This document shows, piece after piece, positions 43,139-51,470 of a stretch of 64,000 nucleotides of DNA; position 1 is the first letter of the stretch, and every line of letters starts with the position of its first letter. Below the pieces are notes generated by a model. That model made no database searches. It worked only from the letters and a program-made list of their open reading frames with translations, and was not told the origin of the DNA. The stretch covers positions 3,352,556 to 3,416,555 of the forward strand of contig NZ_CM001558.1 of the NCBI RefSeq assembly GCF_000281895.1, read 5' to 3'. This stretch comes from Pseudomonas fluorescens Q2-87. GTDB taxonomy: Bacteria > Pseudomonadota > Gammaproteobacteria > Pseudomonadales > Pseudomonadaceae. The translations under genes and the position numbers were made by a program.

Positions 43139-44323
43139 TCAGGCACCTTGCGGTCGAAAATCATCGGGTTCACAGAGGTAGCTCGCCAATCGATCCATCA
43201 AGCGGTCGCAGGCGGCCATCTGTTCAACGCTTACGTATTCATCGGGCTTGTGCCCTTGGTCCATGCTGCCCGGACCACAGACCACCGTCGGGACGCCGGC
43301 CTGATGAAACAGGCCGCCCTCGGTGCCAAAGGCGACGGTGCCGAAAGCATCGCTGCCGCACAGACGGGCAATCAGTTGCGCGGCGCCGCTGTCGGGCGAG
43401 GTTGCCAGGCCCGGGTAGGCAGACAGCGGCTCAAAACGGATCGCAGTGCCGACGCTCACCGCGCGCATCCGGGGCAGCAGCGTTCGTTCGGCGAAATCCT
43501 GCAATTGCTCGGCCACCCGTTGTGGGGCGAAATCCGGCAAGGCGCGCACCTCAAAATCGAAACGGCAATCGGCCGGGACGATGTTCAACGCCGTCCCGCC
43601 CTGGATCACCCCGACCTGCACCGTCGAATACGCCGGATCGAAACGTGGGTCGTGCAACGAAGGGTCGGCCAGCTCTGCACTGATCTCGCCCAACCGGCCG
43701 ATCAGCCGCGCGGCTTGCTCGATGGCGTTCACGCCATAAGGGGCATAGGCCGAGTGGCAAGCCGCCCCTTTGACGTGACAACGCATCGCCAACTTGCCCT
43801 TGTGGCCCAGCACCGGTTGGAGTTGGGTGGGTTCGCCGATCAGGCACAACGCCGGCTGGGGGATGCGTTGAGGCAGGACCTTCAGCAGGCTGCGCACGCC
43901 CAGGCAACCGACCTCCTCGTCATAAGAAAATGCCAAGTGCACCGGTCGCCGTAGCGGACTGGCAAGGAACGTCGGCACAGCGGCGAGCACCGACGCCAGG
44001 TAGCCTTTCATGTCCGCCGTACCGCGCCCGAACAACTTGCCGTCCACCTCACTCAGGCAAAACGGATCCGCCGTCCAGGCTTGTCCATCCACCGGCACTA
44101 CGTCAGTGTGCCCGGACAACACCACGCCGCCGGGCACCGCCGGGCCGATGCTTGCCAGCAGGTTGGCCTTGGTCCGCTCCGTGTTGTAGATCAACTCGCA
44201 CGCCACACCGAGCCCTTGCAGGTAATCGCGGACGAACTCGATCAGCGCCAGGTTCGAATCGCGACTGACCGTGGCGAAGCCCACCAGATGGGCGAGCATT
44301 GCCCGGCTGCGCAGCTCATTCAT
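43139..44323 (-). CDS. M20-family deacetylase/peptidase (ArgE-like)
   Basis: 394 residues from ATG 44323, which overlaps the end of the DUF1028 gene by 8 nt. Metal ligands of the M20 family are in place: His in LSGHTDVVPVDG, Asp in FGRGTADMKGY, Glu-Glu in SYDEEVG, and the C-terminal His in GSMDQGHKPDEYV. It is closest in pattern to acetylornithine deacetylase ArgE. Arginine synthesis is an unlikely role in this operon; deacylation of an N-acyl amine or amino acid is inferred. Confidence 0.85.
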   Translation of the reverse strand: MNELRSRAMLAHLVGFATVSRDSNLALIEFVRDYLQGLGVACELIYNTERTKANLLASIGPAVPGGVVLSGHTDVVPVDGQAWTADPFCLSEVDGKLFGRGTADMKGYLASVLAAVPTFLASPLRRPVHLAFSYDEEVGCLGVRSLLKVLPQRIPQPALCLIGEPTQLQPVLGHKGKLAMRCHVKGAACHSAYAPYGVNAIEQAARLIGRLGEISAELADPSLHDPRFDPAYSTVQVGVIQGGTALNIVPADCRFDFEVRALPDFAPQRVAEQLQDFAERTLLPRMRAVSVGTAIRFEPLSAYPGLATSPDSGAAQLIARLCGSDAFGTVAFGTEGGLFHQAGVPTVVCGPGSMDQGHKPDEYVSVEQMAACDRLMDRLASYLCEPDDFRPQGA

Positions 44324-44990
44324 CGCCCGGCACCCCATAGCTGGGAGCCGCTGTCGGGTCGAGGGCACGGGTCAGGTAATCCTGCAGCTGTGGCTGATAG
44401 GCCAGCCAGAGTTTTTCCAGTTCACCAATGGGGTTTTCCTGCGCCCAGTCCACCCGCAAGTCAACGATGGGCCAGGTCAGGTCATCCACCACCGACAGCG
44501 CCGCCGAGTGCACCGCTCCGGCTTCGCCACCCGCCGCTTGCCCGGCCTGCAACGCGCTCATCAGGCGCGAAGCGAGACAGCCTTCGCTGCGTTCGAAGGC
44601 CGCGACCATGGCCTCGATCACTCCCACGTTTGCCAACAGATTGCCGGCCGCCACGCACTGTGCACCGGCCAGCGCGTTGTGGGTTCCCAGGGCATGGGCG
44701 CCACTGAAAATCGCCGCGTTGCCGTGGGCGTCGACCACCGCCACCTGGCGGTACTGGCTATAGCCATTTCGGGCCAGGGCGCGGTCCAAGGCCTCTTGCG
44801 CCACCCGGCCGGCCGCCAGCTCGTCGAGGATCTGCGGGCCGAGGGCAGGCAACGTGATGTTCTGGCTCGACACCGCCCCCACCCCCGCGCGCAACCAGGG
44901 GCAACGGGCGCCGACGGCGATGCTTGAAGAGCTGATAGCGATGCCCAACTGGCCGGTTTCGGCGCAGCGTCCGACAATGGAAAAGGTCAT
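44316..44990 (-). CDS. DUF1028 family (Ntn-hydrolase-like) protein
   Basis: 224 residues beginning MTFSIVGRCAETGQLGIAIS, the DUF1028 signature, with VGAVSSQNITLPALGPQILD and FSGAHALGTHN. Family members have an Ntn-hydrolase-like fold and often neighbour RidA-like and amidohydrolase genes; activity is not established. Translationally coupled to the M20 gene downstream and 10 nt after the RidA-like gene. Confidence 0.85.
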   Translation of the reverse strand: MTFSIVGRCAETGQLGIAISSSSIAVGARCPWLRAGVGAVSSQNITLPALGPQILDELAAGRVAQEALDRALARNGYSQYRQVAVVDAHGNAAIFSGAHALGTHNALAGAQCVAAGNLLANVGVIEAMVAAFERSEGCLASRLMSALQAGQAAGGEAGAVHSAALSVVDDLTWPIVDLRVDWAQENPIGELEKLWLAYQPQLQDYLTRALDPTAAPSYGVPGDE

Positions 44991-45000
44991 GTTCGACTCC

Positions 45001-45411
45001 TTATTCGGGGATCACCGCGATCACGTCGATTTCCATCAGCCACTGCGGCTGGCCGAGCGCGCTGACCACCAGCCCGGTGGAAATCGGGAACACGCCCTTG
45101 AGCCATTTGCCGACTTCCTGATACACCGGTTCGCGGTAGCGCGGATCGATCAGGTACGTGGTGGTCTTGACGATGTGGCTCAGGTCGCTGCCGGCCTCTT
45201 CGAGCAATTGCTTGACGTTGCGCATGGCCTGTTCGGCCTGGGCGCGCGGGTCGCCGAGGCCCACCAACTGGCCATCGAAATCCGTGCCAACCTGGCCGCG
45301 CACATAAACGGTATTGCCGGCCCGCACGGCCTGGCACAGGTCGTTGTCCAGTGTCTGGTTCGGGTAGGTGTCTTTGGTATTGAACATGCGGATACGCGTA
45401 TGAGTAGGCAT
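45001..45411 (-). CDS. RidA-family protein lacking the catalytic arginine
   Basis: 136 residues of the YjgF/RidA fold (VYVRGQVGTDFDGQL; QAMRNVKQLLEEAGSDLSHI). At the position of the enamine-deaminase arginine (ARSCVEVARL in E. coli) this protein has ISTGLVVSAL, so it probably lacks classical RidA activity and belongs to another Rid subgroup. It overlaps the monooxygenase stop by 1 nt. A role in handling an imine or carbonyl intermediate of the operon is inferred. Confidence 0.85.
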   Translation of the reverse strand: MPTHTRIRMFNTKDTYPNQTLDNDLCQAVRAGNTVYVRGQVGTDFDGQLVGLGDPRAQAEQAMRNVKQLLEEAGSDLSHIVKTTTYLIDPRYREPVYQEVGKWLKGVFPISTGLVVSALGQPQWLMEIDVIAVIPE

Positions 45412-46751
45412 CAGCGGGCTCCCGTGAGGCTGGTTTTCGAACGGTGCGAATCGTTATCGAATGCTGGCGCCTGGAGGCGTTCGGCCTGGCGTTGGGTAGC
45501 GTCCCGATAGGCCAGATAAGTGCGCTGCTTCACGATGTGGTCGGCAATATGGCGGGCGTCATGCCACACGCCCCAGATGAACGCCGAGCCCCGACGCGAC
45601 AGCCAGGGCAAACCAACGAAGTACAAACCCGGCTCGCTGGAAACACCCCGCTGGTGGCGGGGTTTGCCGTTGGCGTTGAGCGCGTCGACTTTCAGCCAGC
45701 TGTAATCCACCGAATAGCCAGTGGCCCAGACAACGCTGGTCACGCCGGCGGCAACCAGATCCAGTTCCAGGATTGGGTGGGTCAGGCAGTGCGGGTCAGG
45801 CAGTAGATCGCGCGCTTGGGGTTCGAGCGGCAGGTCCAGCCCGTTACGGGCAATGTAGGCATCGGCGGCATCCAGCAGCGCCCTGTAGTTTTCGTCGCCG
45901 CGAGCAATGTTTTCCGCCAGGTTCGGCTCAAAAGCCACGACGCTGCCGTCGGACGATTGGGTCAAGCCGACCAGGGTGATGCCTTCTTGGGCCAGCCTGC
46001 GAAAATCCACGGTATGACCGCCACGGGCACCGCTCACCGCAATGGTCACGTGCTCTTTGCCGGGCTTGACAGCTTCGGCGTCCCATTCGCCCAGCACACC
46101 CAGCCACCAGCAGAAATCACGATTGCGATAGGCCCGTGGCGGACGATCATGGGCTCCCACCGAGAGGTAGACCTGCTTGCCGGCGCGCTGCAGCTCATCG
46201 GCAATCTGCACCCCCGACGACCCGGCCCCCACCACCAGCACAGCGCCTTCGGGCAATTGCTGCGGGTTGCGATACTGGGCGGAGTGAATCTGTACGACTG
46301 CCGACAGGTCCCGCGCAATAGGCGGAATCACCGGTCGCTGGAACGGGCCGGTGGCGACAACCACATGCAACGCCTCGATCAGGCCTTCGGACGTTTCAAC
46401 GGTAAAGCCCGGACGACCGACGTTGCGCTCGACTTTCCTGACGTCCACACCGGTACGGATCGGCGCGTGGAATTTCCTGGCGTAGGCCTCGAAGTAATCA
46501 GCCACCTGATCCTTCGAAGCGAACGCATCGGGATCGAGCCCCTCGAATTCCAGCCCGGGAAAGCGGTCATGCCAGGCCGGGCCGTTGGCGACCAGCGAAT
46601 CCCAGCGCGCCGTGCGCCAGGCCTCGGCAATGCGGTCGCGCTCAACGACGAGATGCGGCACGCCTTGCCGGCTCAAGTGCTCGCTCATGGCCACGCCGGC
46701 CTGGCCGGCACCGATGACCAGCGTATCGATGTGAATGGTTTCAAAAGGCAT
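45411..46751 (-). CDS. Flavin-containing monooxygenase (CzcO/FMO-like)
   Basis: 446 residues with two Rossmann motifs: VIGAGQAGVAMSEHL (about 13-27, FAD) and VVGAGSSGVQIADEL (about 173-187, NADPH). ATGYSVDYSWLKVD near the C-terminus is also family-typical. Members N- or S-oxygenate small amines or act on ketones. First gene of a five-gene operon (monooxygenase, RidA-like, DUF1028, M20, binding protein). The combination suggests oxidative breakdown of an imported N-compound; substrate unknown. Confidence 0.85.
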   Translation of the reverse strand: MPFETIHIDTLVIGAGQAGVAMSEHLSRQGVPHLVVERDRIAEAWRTARWDSLVANGPAWHDRFPGLEFEGLDPDAFASKDQVADYFEAYARKFHAPIRTGVDVRKVERNVGRPGFTVETSEGLIEALHVVVATGPFQRPVIPPIARDLSAVVQIHSAQYRNPQQLPEGAVLVVGAGSSGVQIADELQRAGKQVYLSVGAHDRPPRAYRNRDFCWWLGVLGEWDAEAVKPGKEHVTIAVSGARGGHTVDFRRLAQEGITLVGLTQSSDGSVVAFEPNLAENIARGDENYRALLDAADAYIARNGLDLPLEPQARDLLPDPHCLTHPILELDLVAAGVTSVVWATGYSVDYSWLKVDALNANGKPRHQRGVSSEPGLYFVGLPWLSRRGSAFIWGVWHDARHIADHIVKQRTYLAYRDATQRQAERLQAPAFDNDSHRSKTSLTGAR

Positions 46752-47036
46752 GTCTGGGCACTTCCGGCAGTAGGTTCGGTTCAGGTCGGCATGGCGCCGC
46801 CTCGGGTTCAGATTGTTGTTCTGCGTCGACGACTATCGGTGGCAGGTGTCGAGGCGATTGTGTTGGCAGGCGGGGGTTTGCGAAACGAGGGTTTTTATCG
46901 TTGCTGGGAAGGAAAAAACTGGATGCTTGCCCGCTGTGGGTCAGGCGGCTGGCGCAGGGTTACGAGGTTTAACGGGGCGGCGCTGGGGTGGCGACGCAAT
47001 GGCATGGCATTGCAGATTGCGTTCAACCTGTTCAGG

Positions 47037-47078
47037 GCCGCTTCGCGCCCCATCGGGGATAAATCCCCTCGCCACAGG
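47037..47078. repeat. Single REP sequence
   Basis: GGCCGCTTCGCGCCCCATCG followed by GGGATAAATCCCCTCGCCAC, one REP unit in the 366-nt gap 46752-47117 between two minus-strand genes. The remainder of that gap holds nothing I can name. Confidence 0.7.
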
Positions 47079-47117
47079 TTCGCGGAACATGCAGAAGCTG
47101 GGGGTATGCCGACAGGC

Positions 47118-48032
47118 CTACTCAAACCGCGCCGGAAACGCCTTGCGCTCAAGCTTGTCCATCACCAGGGCAATGAACGCCGAGACCGCCAGCGGCAATT
47201 GCCGGCGGCTCGGATAAAGCACATTCAGGCCAAAGCCGCTGCGCTGATATTGCGGCAGTACCCGCACCAGCCTTCCGGCGTCCAGGTCCACGCTGATCAC
47301 CGCCGACGGCAGCACCGCAATGCCCAGGCCTGTCACAGCGGCCTTGCGCAGCGCCTGGGCGGTATTGGCGTTGAAACGGGTGGGTACCTGCACCTCGTGC
47401 TCGGCGCCGTCCGGGCCGACCAGCCGCCAGTGGCTCAAGCCGCTGGGATGGGCGAAGCTCACGCTGTGGTGGTGCGTCAGCGCCTGCAGCGAAGTGGGCA
47501 TACCATGCCTGGCAATGTAGCCGGGGCTGGCGACCATCCCATCGCCTTCATTACTGATGAGCTGGCGACCGACGTACCCAGAGTCCAGCAGCGCGCCACC
47601 GCGAAAGGCAACGTCAATGCGGTCGGCGATCAAATCGACATGGGCGTCGCTGAGCACGAAATCAAGCTGCACCCGAGGATGCGCGGCGAGAAAATCGGCG
47701 ACCCATTGCATCGGGAAAAAGTCGAAGAAGTCCGCCATCGCGGCAATGCGCACCAGGCCGCTGGGCTCATCGCTGCCCTTCATCAACTCCTGGCCCGCCT
47801 CGGCCAAGCCATCCACCGCATCCACACAGCGCTCAAAAAACCCCTGCCCCACCTGGGTCAGCGTGAGCTTGCGGGTGGAGCGTTGCAGCAGCCGTTTTCC
47901 CAACTGAGCTTCGAGCTGCTGGACGCGCCGGCTCACGGTATTGGAAGGCATGCCCAGGCGCCTGGCCGCCTCGGCAAAGCTGCCGCTGCGCACGACCTGG
48001 ACAAACAGCGCGACGTCGTTCAAATCGAGCAT
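47118..48032 (-). CDS. LysR-family regulator (CrgA-like), divergent from pirin
   Basis: 304 residues from ATG 48032 (MLDLNDVALFVQVVRSGSF); the frame is open 12 codons upstream. HTH segment LGMPSNTVSRRVQQLEAQLG with KRLLQRSTRKLTLT typical of the CrgA/AaeR-like class. Divergent from the pirin gene with a 122-nt gap, so it probably controls the pirin-old yellow enzyme pair, as commonly seen. Confidence 0.87.
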   Translation of the reverse strand: MLDLNDVALFVQVVRSGSFAEAARRLGMPSNTVSRRVQQLEAQLGKRLLQRSTRKLTLTQVGQGFFERCVDAVDGLAEAGQELMKGSDEPSGLVRIAAMADFFDFFPMQWVADFLAAHPRVQLDFVLSDAHVDLIADRIDVAFRGGALLDSGYVGRQLISNEGDGMVASPGYIARHGMPTSLQALTHHHSVSFAHPSGLSHWRLVGPDGAEHEVQVPTRFNANTAQALRKAAVTGLGIAVLPSAVISVDLDAGRLVRVLPQYQRSGFGLNVLYPSRRQLPLAVSAFIALVMDKLERKAFPARFE

Positions 48033-48154
48033 AAAGGTGCCATTGCTTCGTTTTCTGGATGAGTTCAATCCGATTCTATCGACTAATCAAGCGATTGATA
48101 GCCCCATATCCTTCATCCCATCGAGGCCCGACGCCCAAGCATTCGAGGAACACC

Positions 48155-48994
48155 ATGAACAGTATCGCCATCACACCATCACGCGCCATTGCCTATCGCA
48201 CCCGTGGACGCAGTCATGGGCCCATCACCCGACTGATAAGCCCCGGTGATCTGGGGCAAGTGTGCAAGCCCTTCGTGTTTCTCGACCTCGTCGCGTCCGA
48301 TGGCAACGCCATGCAAAAAGGCTTTGGCATGCACCCGCATTCAGGGATCGCGACGCTGACCTACCTGATCGAAGGTCAGGTGACCTACGAAGACACCACG
48401 GGCCAATCGGGCGTGTTGCCCAGCGGCGGCATGGAGTGGATGCAGGCCGGCAAGGGTGTGTGGCACGACGGCCGGCCAGTTGACGGCTTGCCGATCAAAG
48501 GCTTCCAGCTATGGGTCGCGCTGCCCCCCGCCCTGGAAAACGCCGCGGCCCACAGCGTCTACCTGGCGCCACCGGGCATTCCCCAGGAGGGTCCGGCGCG
48601 GGTCTTGCTCGGCCAACACGGCGCGACTCGGAGCAGCGTTGTATCCCCTGCGGGCATGAACTACCTGGCCGTGCCGCTCAAGGACCAGGAACGCTGGCGC
48701 TACACCCCACCGGCCGGACACACCGTGGCCTGGCTGGCGGTCAGCGACGGTCGCCTCGACGCCGGCGGCAACGTCGATGCCGGAGAAATGGTGGTATTCG
48801 AGGAATCCGCCGGGACCATCGACATCGTTGCCCAGGGCCCTACCTCGTTCGTGCTCGGCTCGGCGGTCAAGCATCCCCACGACCTGGTGCTGGGCTATTA
48901 CTCGGTGCACACCAGCCAAGCGGCGCTGGAAACAGGCGAAAACGAAATCCAGCGCATCGGCGCCCTTTTGCAACAAGAGGGCCGGCTGGCGTAG
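48155..48994 (+). CDS. Pirin-family protein
   Basis: 279 residues of bicupin pirin type. The metal-binding segment GFGMHPHSGIATLTYLIEG with E in VTYEDT is present, as is GGMEWMQAGKGVWHDG. Bacterial pirins include quercetin 2,3-dioxygenase activity (YhhW-like); physiological role here unknown. ATG 48155 follows GAGGAACACC. It is followed by an old yellow enzyme gene, a frequent partner under a divergent LysR regulator. Confidence 0.87.
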   Translation: MNSIAITPSRAIAYRTRGRSHGPITRLISPGDLGQVCKPFVFLDLVASDGNAMQKGFGMHPHSGIATLTYLIEGQVTYEDTTGQSGVLPSGGMEWMQAGKGVWHDGRPVDGLPIKGFQLWVALPPALENAAAHSVYLAPPGIPQEGPARVLLGQHGATRSSVVSPAGMNYLAVPLKDQERWRYTPPAGHTVAWLAVSDGRLDAGGNVDAGEMVVFEESAGTIDIVAQGPTSFVLGSAVKHPHDLVLGYYSVHTSQAALETGENEIQRIGALLQQEGRLA

Positions 48995-49038
48995 CCGCCC
49001 CTCGACTCCATCCCTATCTGATCTCTTTGAGGTGAATC

Positions 49039-50127
49039 ATGAGCAACATCGGTCTCGATCTCCTGCTGTCCCGCGCCCAAGTCGGCAAACTGTCCCTGAA
49101 AAATCGCATGATCATGGCGCCGATGACGCGCAGCCGCGCAGGCGTCGGTGACGTCGCCACGCCCCTCATGGCCGAGTATTACAGCCAGCGGGCCAGCGCC
49201 GGCCTGATCATCAGCGAAGGCTCCCAGGTTTCGGCCCAGGGCAAGGGATACCTGAGGACACCGGGAATCTTCACCAGCGAACAAATCGCCGGTTGGAAGC
49301 AGGTGACCGACGCCGTTCACGCCGAGGGCGGGCAGATCTTCCTGCAACTGTGGCATGTGGGCCGGCTTTCCCATCCGTTGGTGCAGGCCAATGGCGCCCA
49401 GCCCGTAGCCCCTTCTGCGATCAAGGCCGACGGCGAAATCTACACCCCCGAAGGCCTCAAGCCCTACGAGCTGCCACGAGCGCTGACCCTCGATGAAATC
49501 CCGGGCGTGGTCGACGATTTCCGCCAGGCTGCCGCCAACGCGAAGCAGGCCGGGTTCGACGGCGTGGAAATCCATGGCGCCAATGGTTACCTGATCGACC
49601 AGTTCCTGCGCGACGGCACCAACCAGCGGACCGACGCCTACGGCGGCTCGATCGAAAACCGCGCACGCTTTCTCAAGGAAGTCGTCGAGTCGGTCATCGA
49701 AGTTTTTGGCGCCAGCCGCGTCGGTGTTCGCCTGTCGCCGATCTTCAGTTACTTCTCGATGAGCGATAGCGCCCCTCAGGCGACCTTCGACTACGCAAGC
49801 AGGATGCTCAGCCGCTACGGCCTGGCCTATCTGCATATCGTCGAGCTGGGCGAAGGCGCTTTCGATTTCCTGGAACTCAAGCGCCGCTTCGGCGGGCCGT
49901 ACATCGCCAACGGTGGCTACAGCGCCGACCGGGCCGCCACGGCCATCAGTCGCGGCGAAGCCGACTTCGTGGCGTTCGGTACGCCGTTCCTGGCCAACCC
50001 GGACCTGGTGGAGCGCTTCAAGCTCGGCAAGGCGCTGAATGCGCCTGATGCAGCGACGTTCTACCAGGGCGATGAGCGTGGCTACACGGATTATCCAACC
50101 TTGGCCGAAACCCAGGACGCTCGATAA
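49039..50127 (+). CDS. Old yellow enzyme-type alkene reductase (NemA/XenB-like)
   Basis: 362 residues, FMN-dependent TIM barrel. Conserved NRMIMAPMTRSRA, LQLWHVGRLSHP and the substrate-binding His/Asn pair in EIHGANGYLIDQFL are present. It reduces activated C=C bonds (N-ethylmaleimide, enones, nitro-compounds) with NAD(P)H. ATG 49039 follows TTTGAGGTGAATC. A 10-bp perfect inverted repeat follows the stop. Confidence 0.9.
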   Translation: MSNIGLDLLLSRAQVGKLSLKNRMIMAPMTRSRAGVGDVATPLMAEYYSQRASAGLIISEGSQVSAQGKGYLRTPGIFTSEQIAGWKQVTDAVHAEGGQIFLQLWHVGRLSHPLVQANGAQPVAPSAIKADGEIYTPEGLKPYELPRALTLDEIPGVVDDFRQAAANAKQAGFDGVEIHGANGYLIDQFLRDGTNQRTDAYGGSIENRARFLKEVVESVIEVFGASRVGVRLSPIFSYFSMSDSAPQATFDYASRMLSRYGLAYLHIVELGEGAFDFLELKRRFGGPYIANGGYSADRAATAISRGEADFVAFGTPFLANPDLVERFKLGKALNAPDAATFYQGDERGYTDYPTLAETQDAR

Positions 50128-50131
50128 TCGC

Positions 50132-50175
50132 AGCGGCGTGAGGGCTGAACGGGTCCGTCCACCCATCACGCCGCT
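50132..50175 (+). terminator. Hairpin after the old yellow enzyme gene
   Basis: AGCGGCGTGA (50132-50141) and TCACGCCGCT (50166-50175) are perfect 10-bp arms with a 24-nt loop, directly upstream of the TGTACA box region; no T-run follows. Confidence 0.5.
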
Positions 50176-50181
50176 CAAAAT

Positions 50182-50275
50182 TGTACAAATTTACAAAATC
50201 TTGTACAAAAAACTTTAAAACGTACAACGCGTGCAGTAGGCTTCTGAAACTTGTACAGAGCAAATCTTCTGTACA
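50182..50275. promoter_or_regulatory. Cluster of TGTACA boxes upstream of the fatty-acid cluster
   Basis: TGTACA at 50182, 50202, 50252 and 50270, plus variants TTTACA at 50190 and CGTACA at 50221. The last pair (50252-50275) is TGTACA-N12-TGTACA, the spacing I recall for light-responsive class II LitR/PplR (MerR-family) sites in P. putida. The same pair occurs upstream of the opposing operon at 56722-56745. Confidence 0.65.
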
Positions 50276-50292
50276 ACAATTCGGAGCCTCGC

Positions 50293-50715
50293 ATGTCCGC
50301 CTACCTCCAGCGTTTTGCCCACGCTTTCGCCGAGCTGGACGCCAGTCGCCTGGCCGGTCTCGATGAGCTCTACAGCGTCGACGTACAGTTCCACGACCCC
50401 TTGCACCACATCGAAGGCCTACCGGCGCTGCGTGATTATTTTGCGCAGCTGTATGCCAACGTCAGGGACGTGCGCTACGACTTCCATGCCTTCGATGAAG
50501 TCCGTACCGGCGAGGGCTATCTGCGCTGGACGTTAAATTTCAGCCATCCGCGCCTCGCGGGCGGTAACCCCATCGCCTTGCAAGGTTGCAGCCATCTGCG
50601 CTGGACTGACCGGGTGTATCACCATCAGGATTTCTTCGACGCGGGCGCCCTGCTCTACGAGCACCTGCCGCTGTTCGGGCCGACGATCCGCTGGCTCAAG
50701 CGGAGGCTGGCGTGA
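50293..50715 (+). CDS. SnoaL/NTF2-like protein
   Basis: 140 residues of the NTF2/SnoaL cone fold (YLQRFAHAFAELDASRLAGL; YSVDVQFHDPLHHIEGLPAL; DFFDAGALLYEHLPLFG). ATG 50293 follows CGGAGCC. First gene of the plus-strand cluster; its stop overlaps the GTG of the SDR gene by 4 nt. Function within these clusters is unestablished. Confidence 0.85.
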   Translation: MSAYLQRFAHAFAELDASRLAGLDELYSVDVQFHDPLHHIEGLPALRDYFAQLYANVRDVRYDFHAFDEVRTGEGYLRWTLNFSHPRLAGGNPIALQGCSHLRWTDRVYHHQDFFDAGALLYEHLPLFGPTIRWLKRRLA

Positions 50716-51467
50716 GCCGCGTCTGGCTGACCGGTGCCAGCAGCGGCATCGGAGCGGAACTGGCCAGCGTGCTGCTGAAACAAGGGCACCATCTGGCCGT
50801 GAGTGCGCGTCAAGCGTCACCGTTGCAGGCCCTGGCCAGCCGCTATCAGGGTCAGGTGCTGGTGCTGCCGGGCGACCTGACCGACCCGGGCCAGGTCGCC
50901 GCGATCTGCCAGCAGATCGACACCCAATGGGGTGCCCTCGACCTGGTGATTCTCAATGCCGGCACCTGTGAATACCTGGAGCCAGGCCACTTCGATACTC
51001 AACTGGTGGAAAGGGTCATCACCACCAACCTGCTGGGCACCAGCCATTGTCTGGAGCACGCCCTGCCGCTGCTGCGCAGGGGCCAGCGCCCGCATCTTGT
51101 AGTGGTGAACAGCGCCGTGACCTCACTGGCCCTGCCCCGCGCCGGTGCCTATGGCGCCTCCAAGGCTGCCTTGCGCTACCTGGTGGAATCCTTGCGCATC
51201 GACCTGGCCGCCGAGGCCATCGACGTCACTCTGGTAAACCCCGGTTTCGTCGATACGCCGTTGACCCGACGCAACGACTTCCCCATGCCAATGCGCTGGT
51301 CGGCAGAACGGGCGGCGGCGCATATCGCCCGGCGCCTGCCGGGGCGACCGCTGGACATCAGCTTTCCATGGCGCTTCACCTTCATCCTGCGCCTGCTTGG
51401 ACAGTTGCCCCCACGCTGGCGGCTGGCCCTCGGCCGGCGCCTGGCACGCCCTTCCCAGGAATCTTGA
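50712..51467 (+). CDS. Short-chain dehydrogenase of the fatty-acid cluster
   Basis: 251 residues from GTG 50712 (MSRVWLTGASSGIG). Cofactor motif TGASSGIG, catalytic Ser in NSAVTSL and YGASK, and a C-terminal extension with basic and hydrophobic residues (FTFILRLLGQLPPRWRLALG) that may contact membrane. Coupled to the SnoaL gene upstream; 3 nt before the FAD oxidase. Confidence 0.87.
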   Translation: MSRVWLTGASSGIGAELASVLLKQGHHLAVSARQASPLQALASRYQGQVLVLPGDLTDPGQVAAICQQIDTQWGALDLVILNAGTCEYLEPGHFDTQLVERVITTNLLGTSHCLEHALPLLRRGQRPHLVVVNSAVTSLALPRAGAYGASKAALRYLVESLRIDLAAEAIDVTLVNPGFVDTPLTRRNDFPMPMRWSAERAAAHIARRLPGRPLDISFPWRFTFILRLLGQLPPRWRLALGRRLARPSQES

Positions 51468-51470
51468 AAC

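Noticed and set aside
45816..48062. 748-codon open frame on the plus strand
   Set aside because: Antisense to the monooxygenase and LysR genes and crosses a REP sequence; no family features.
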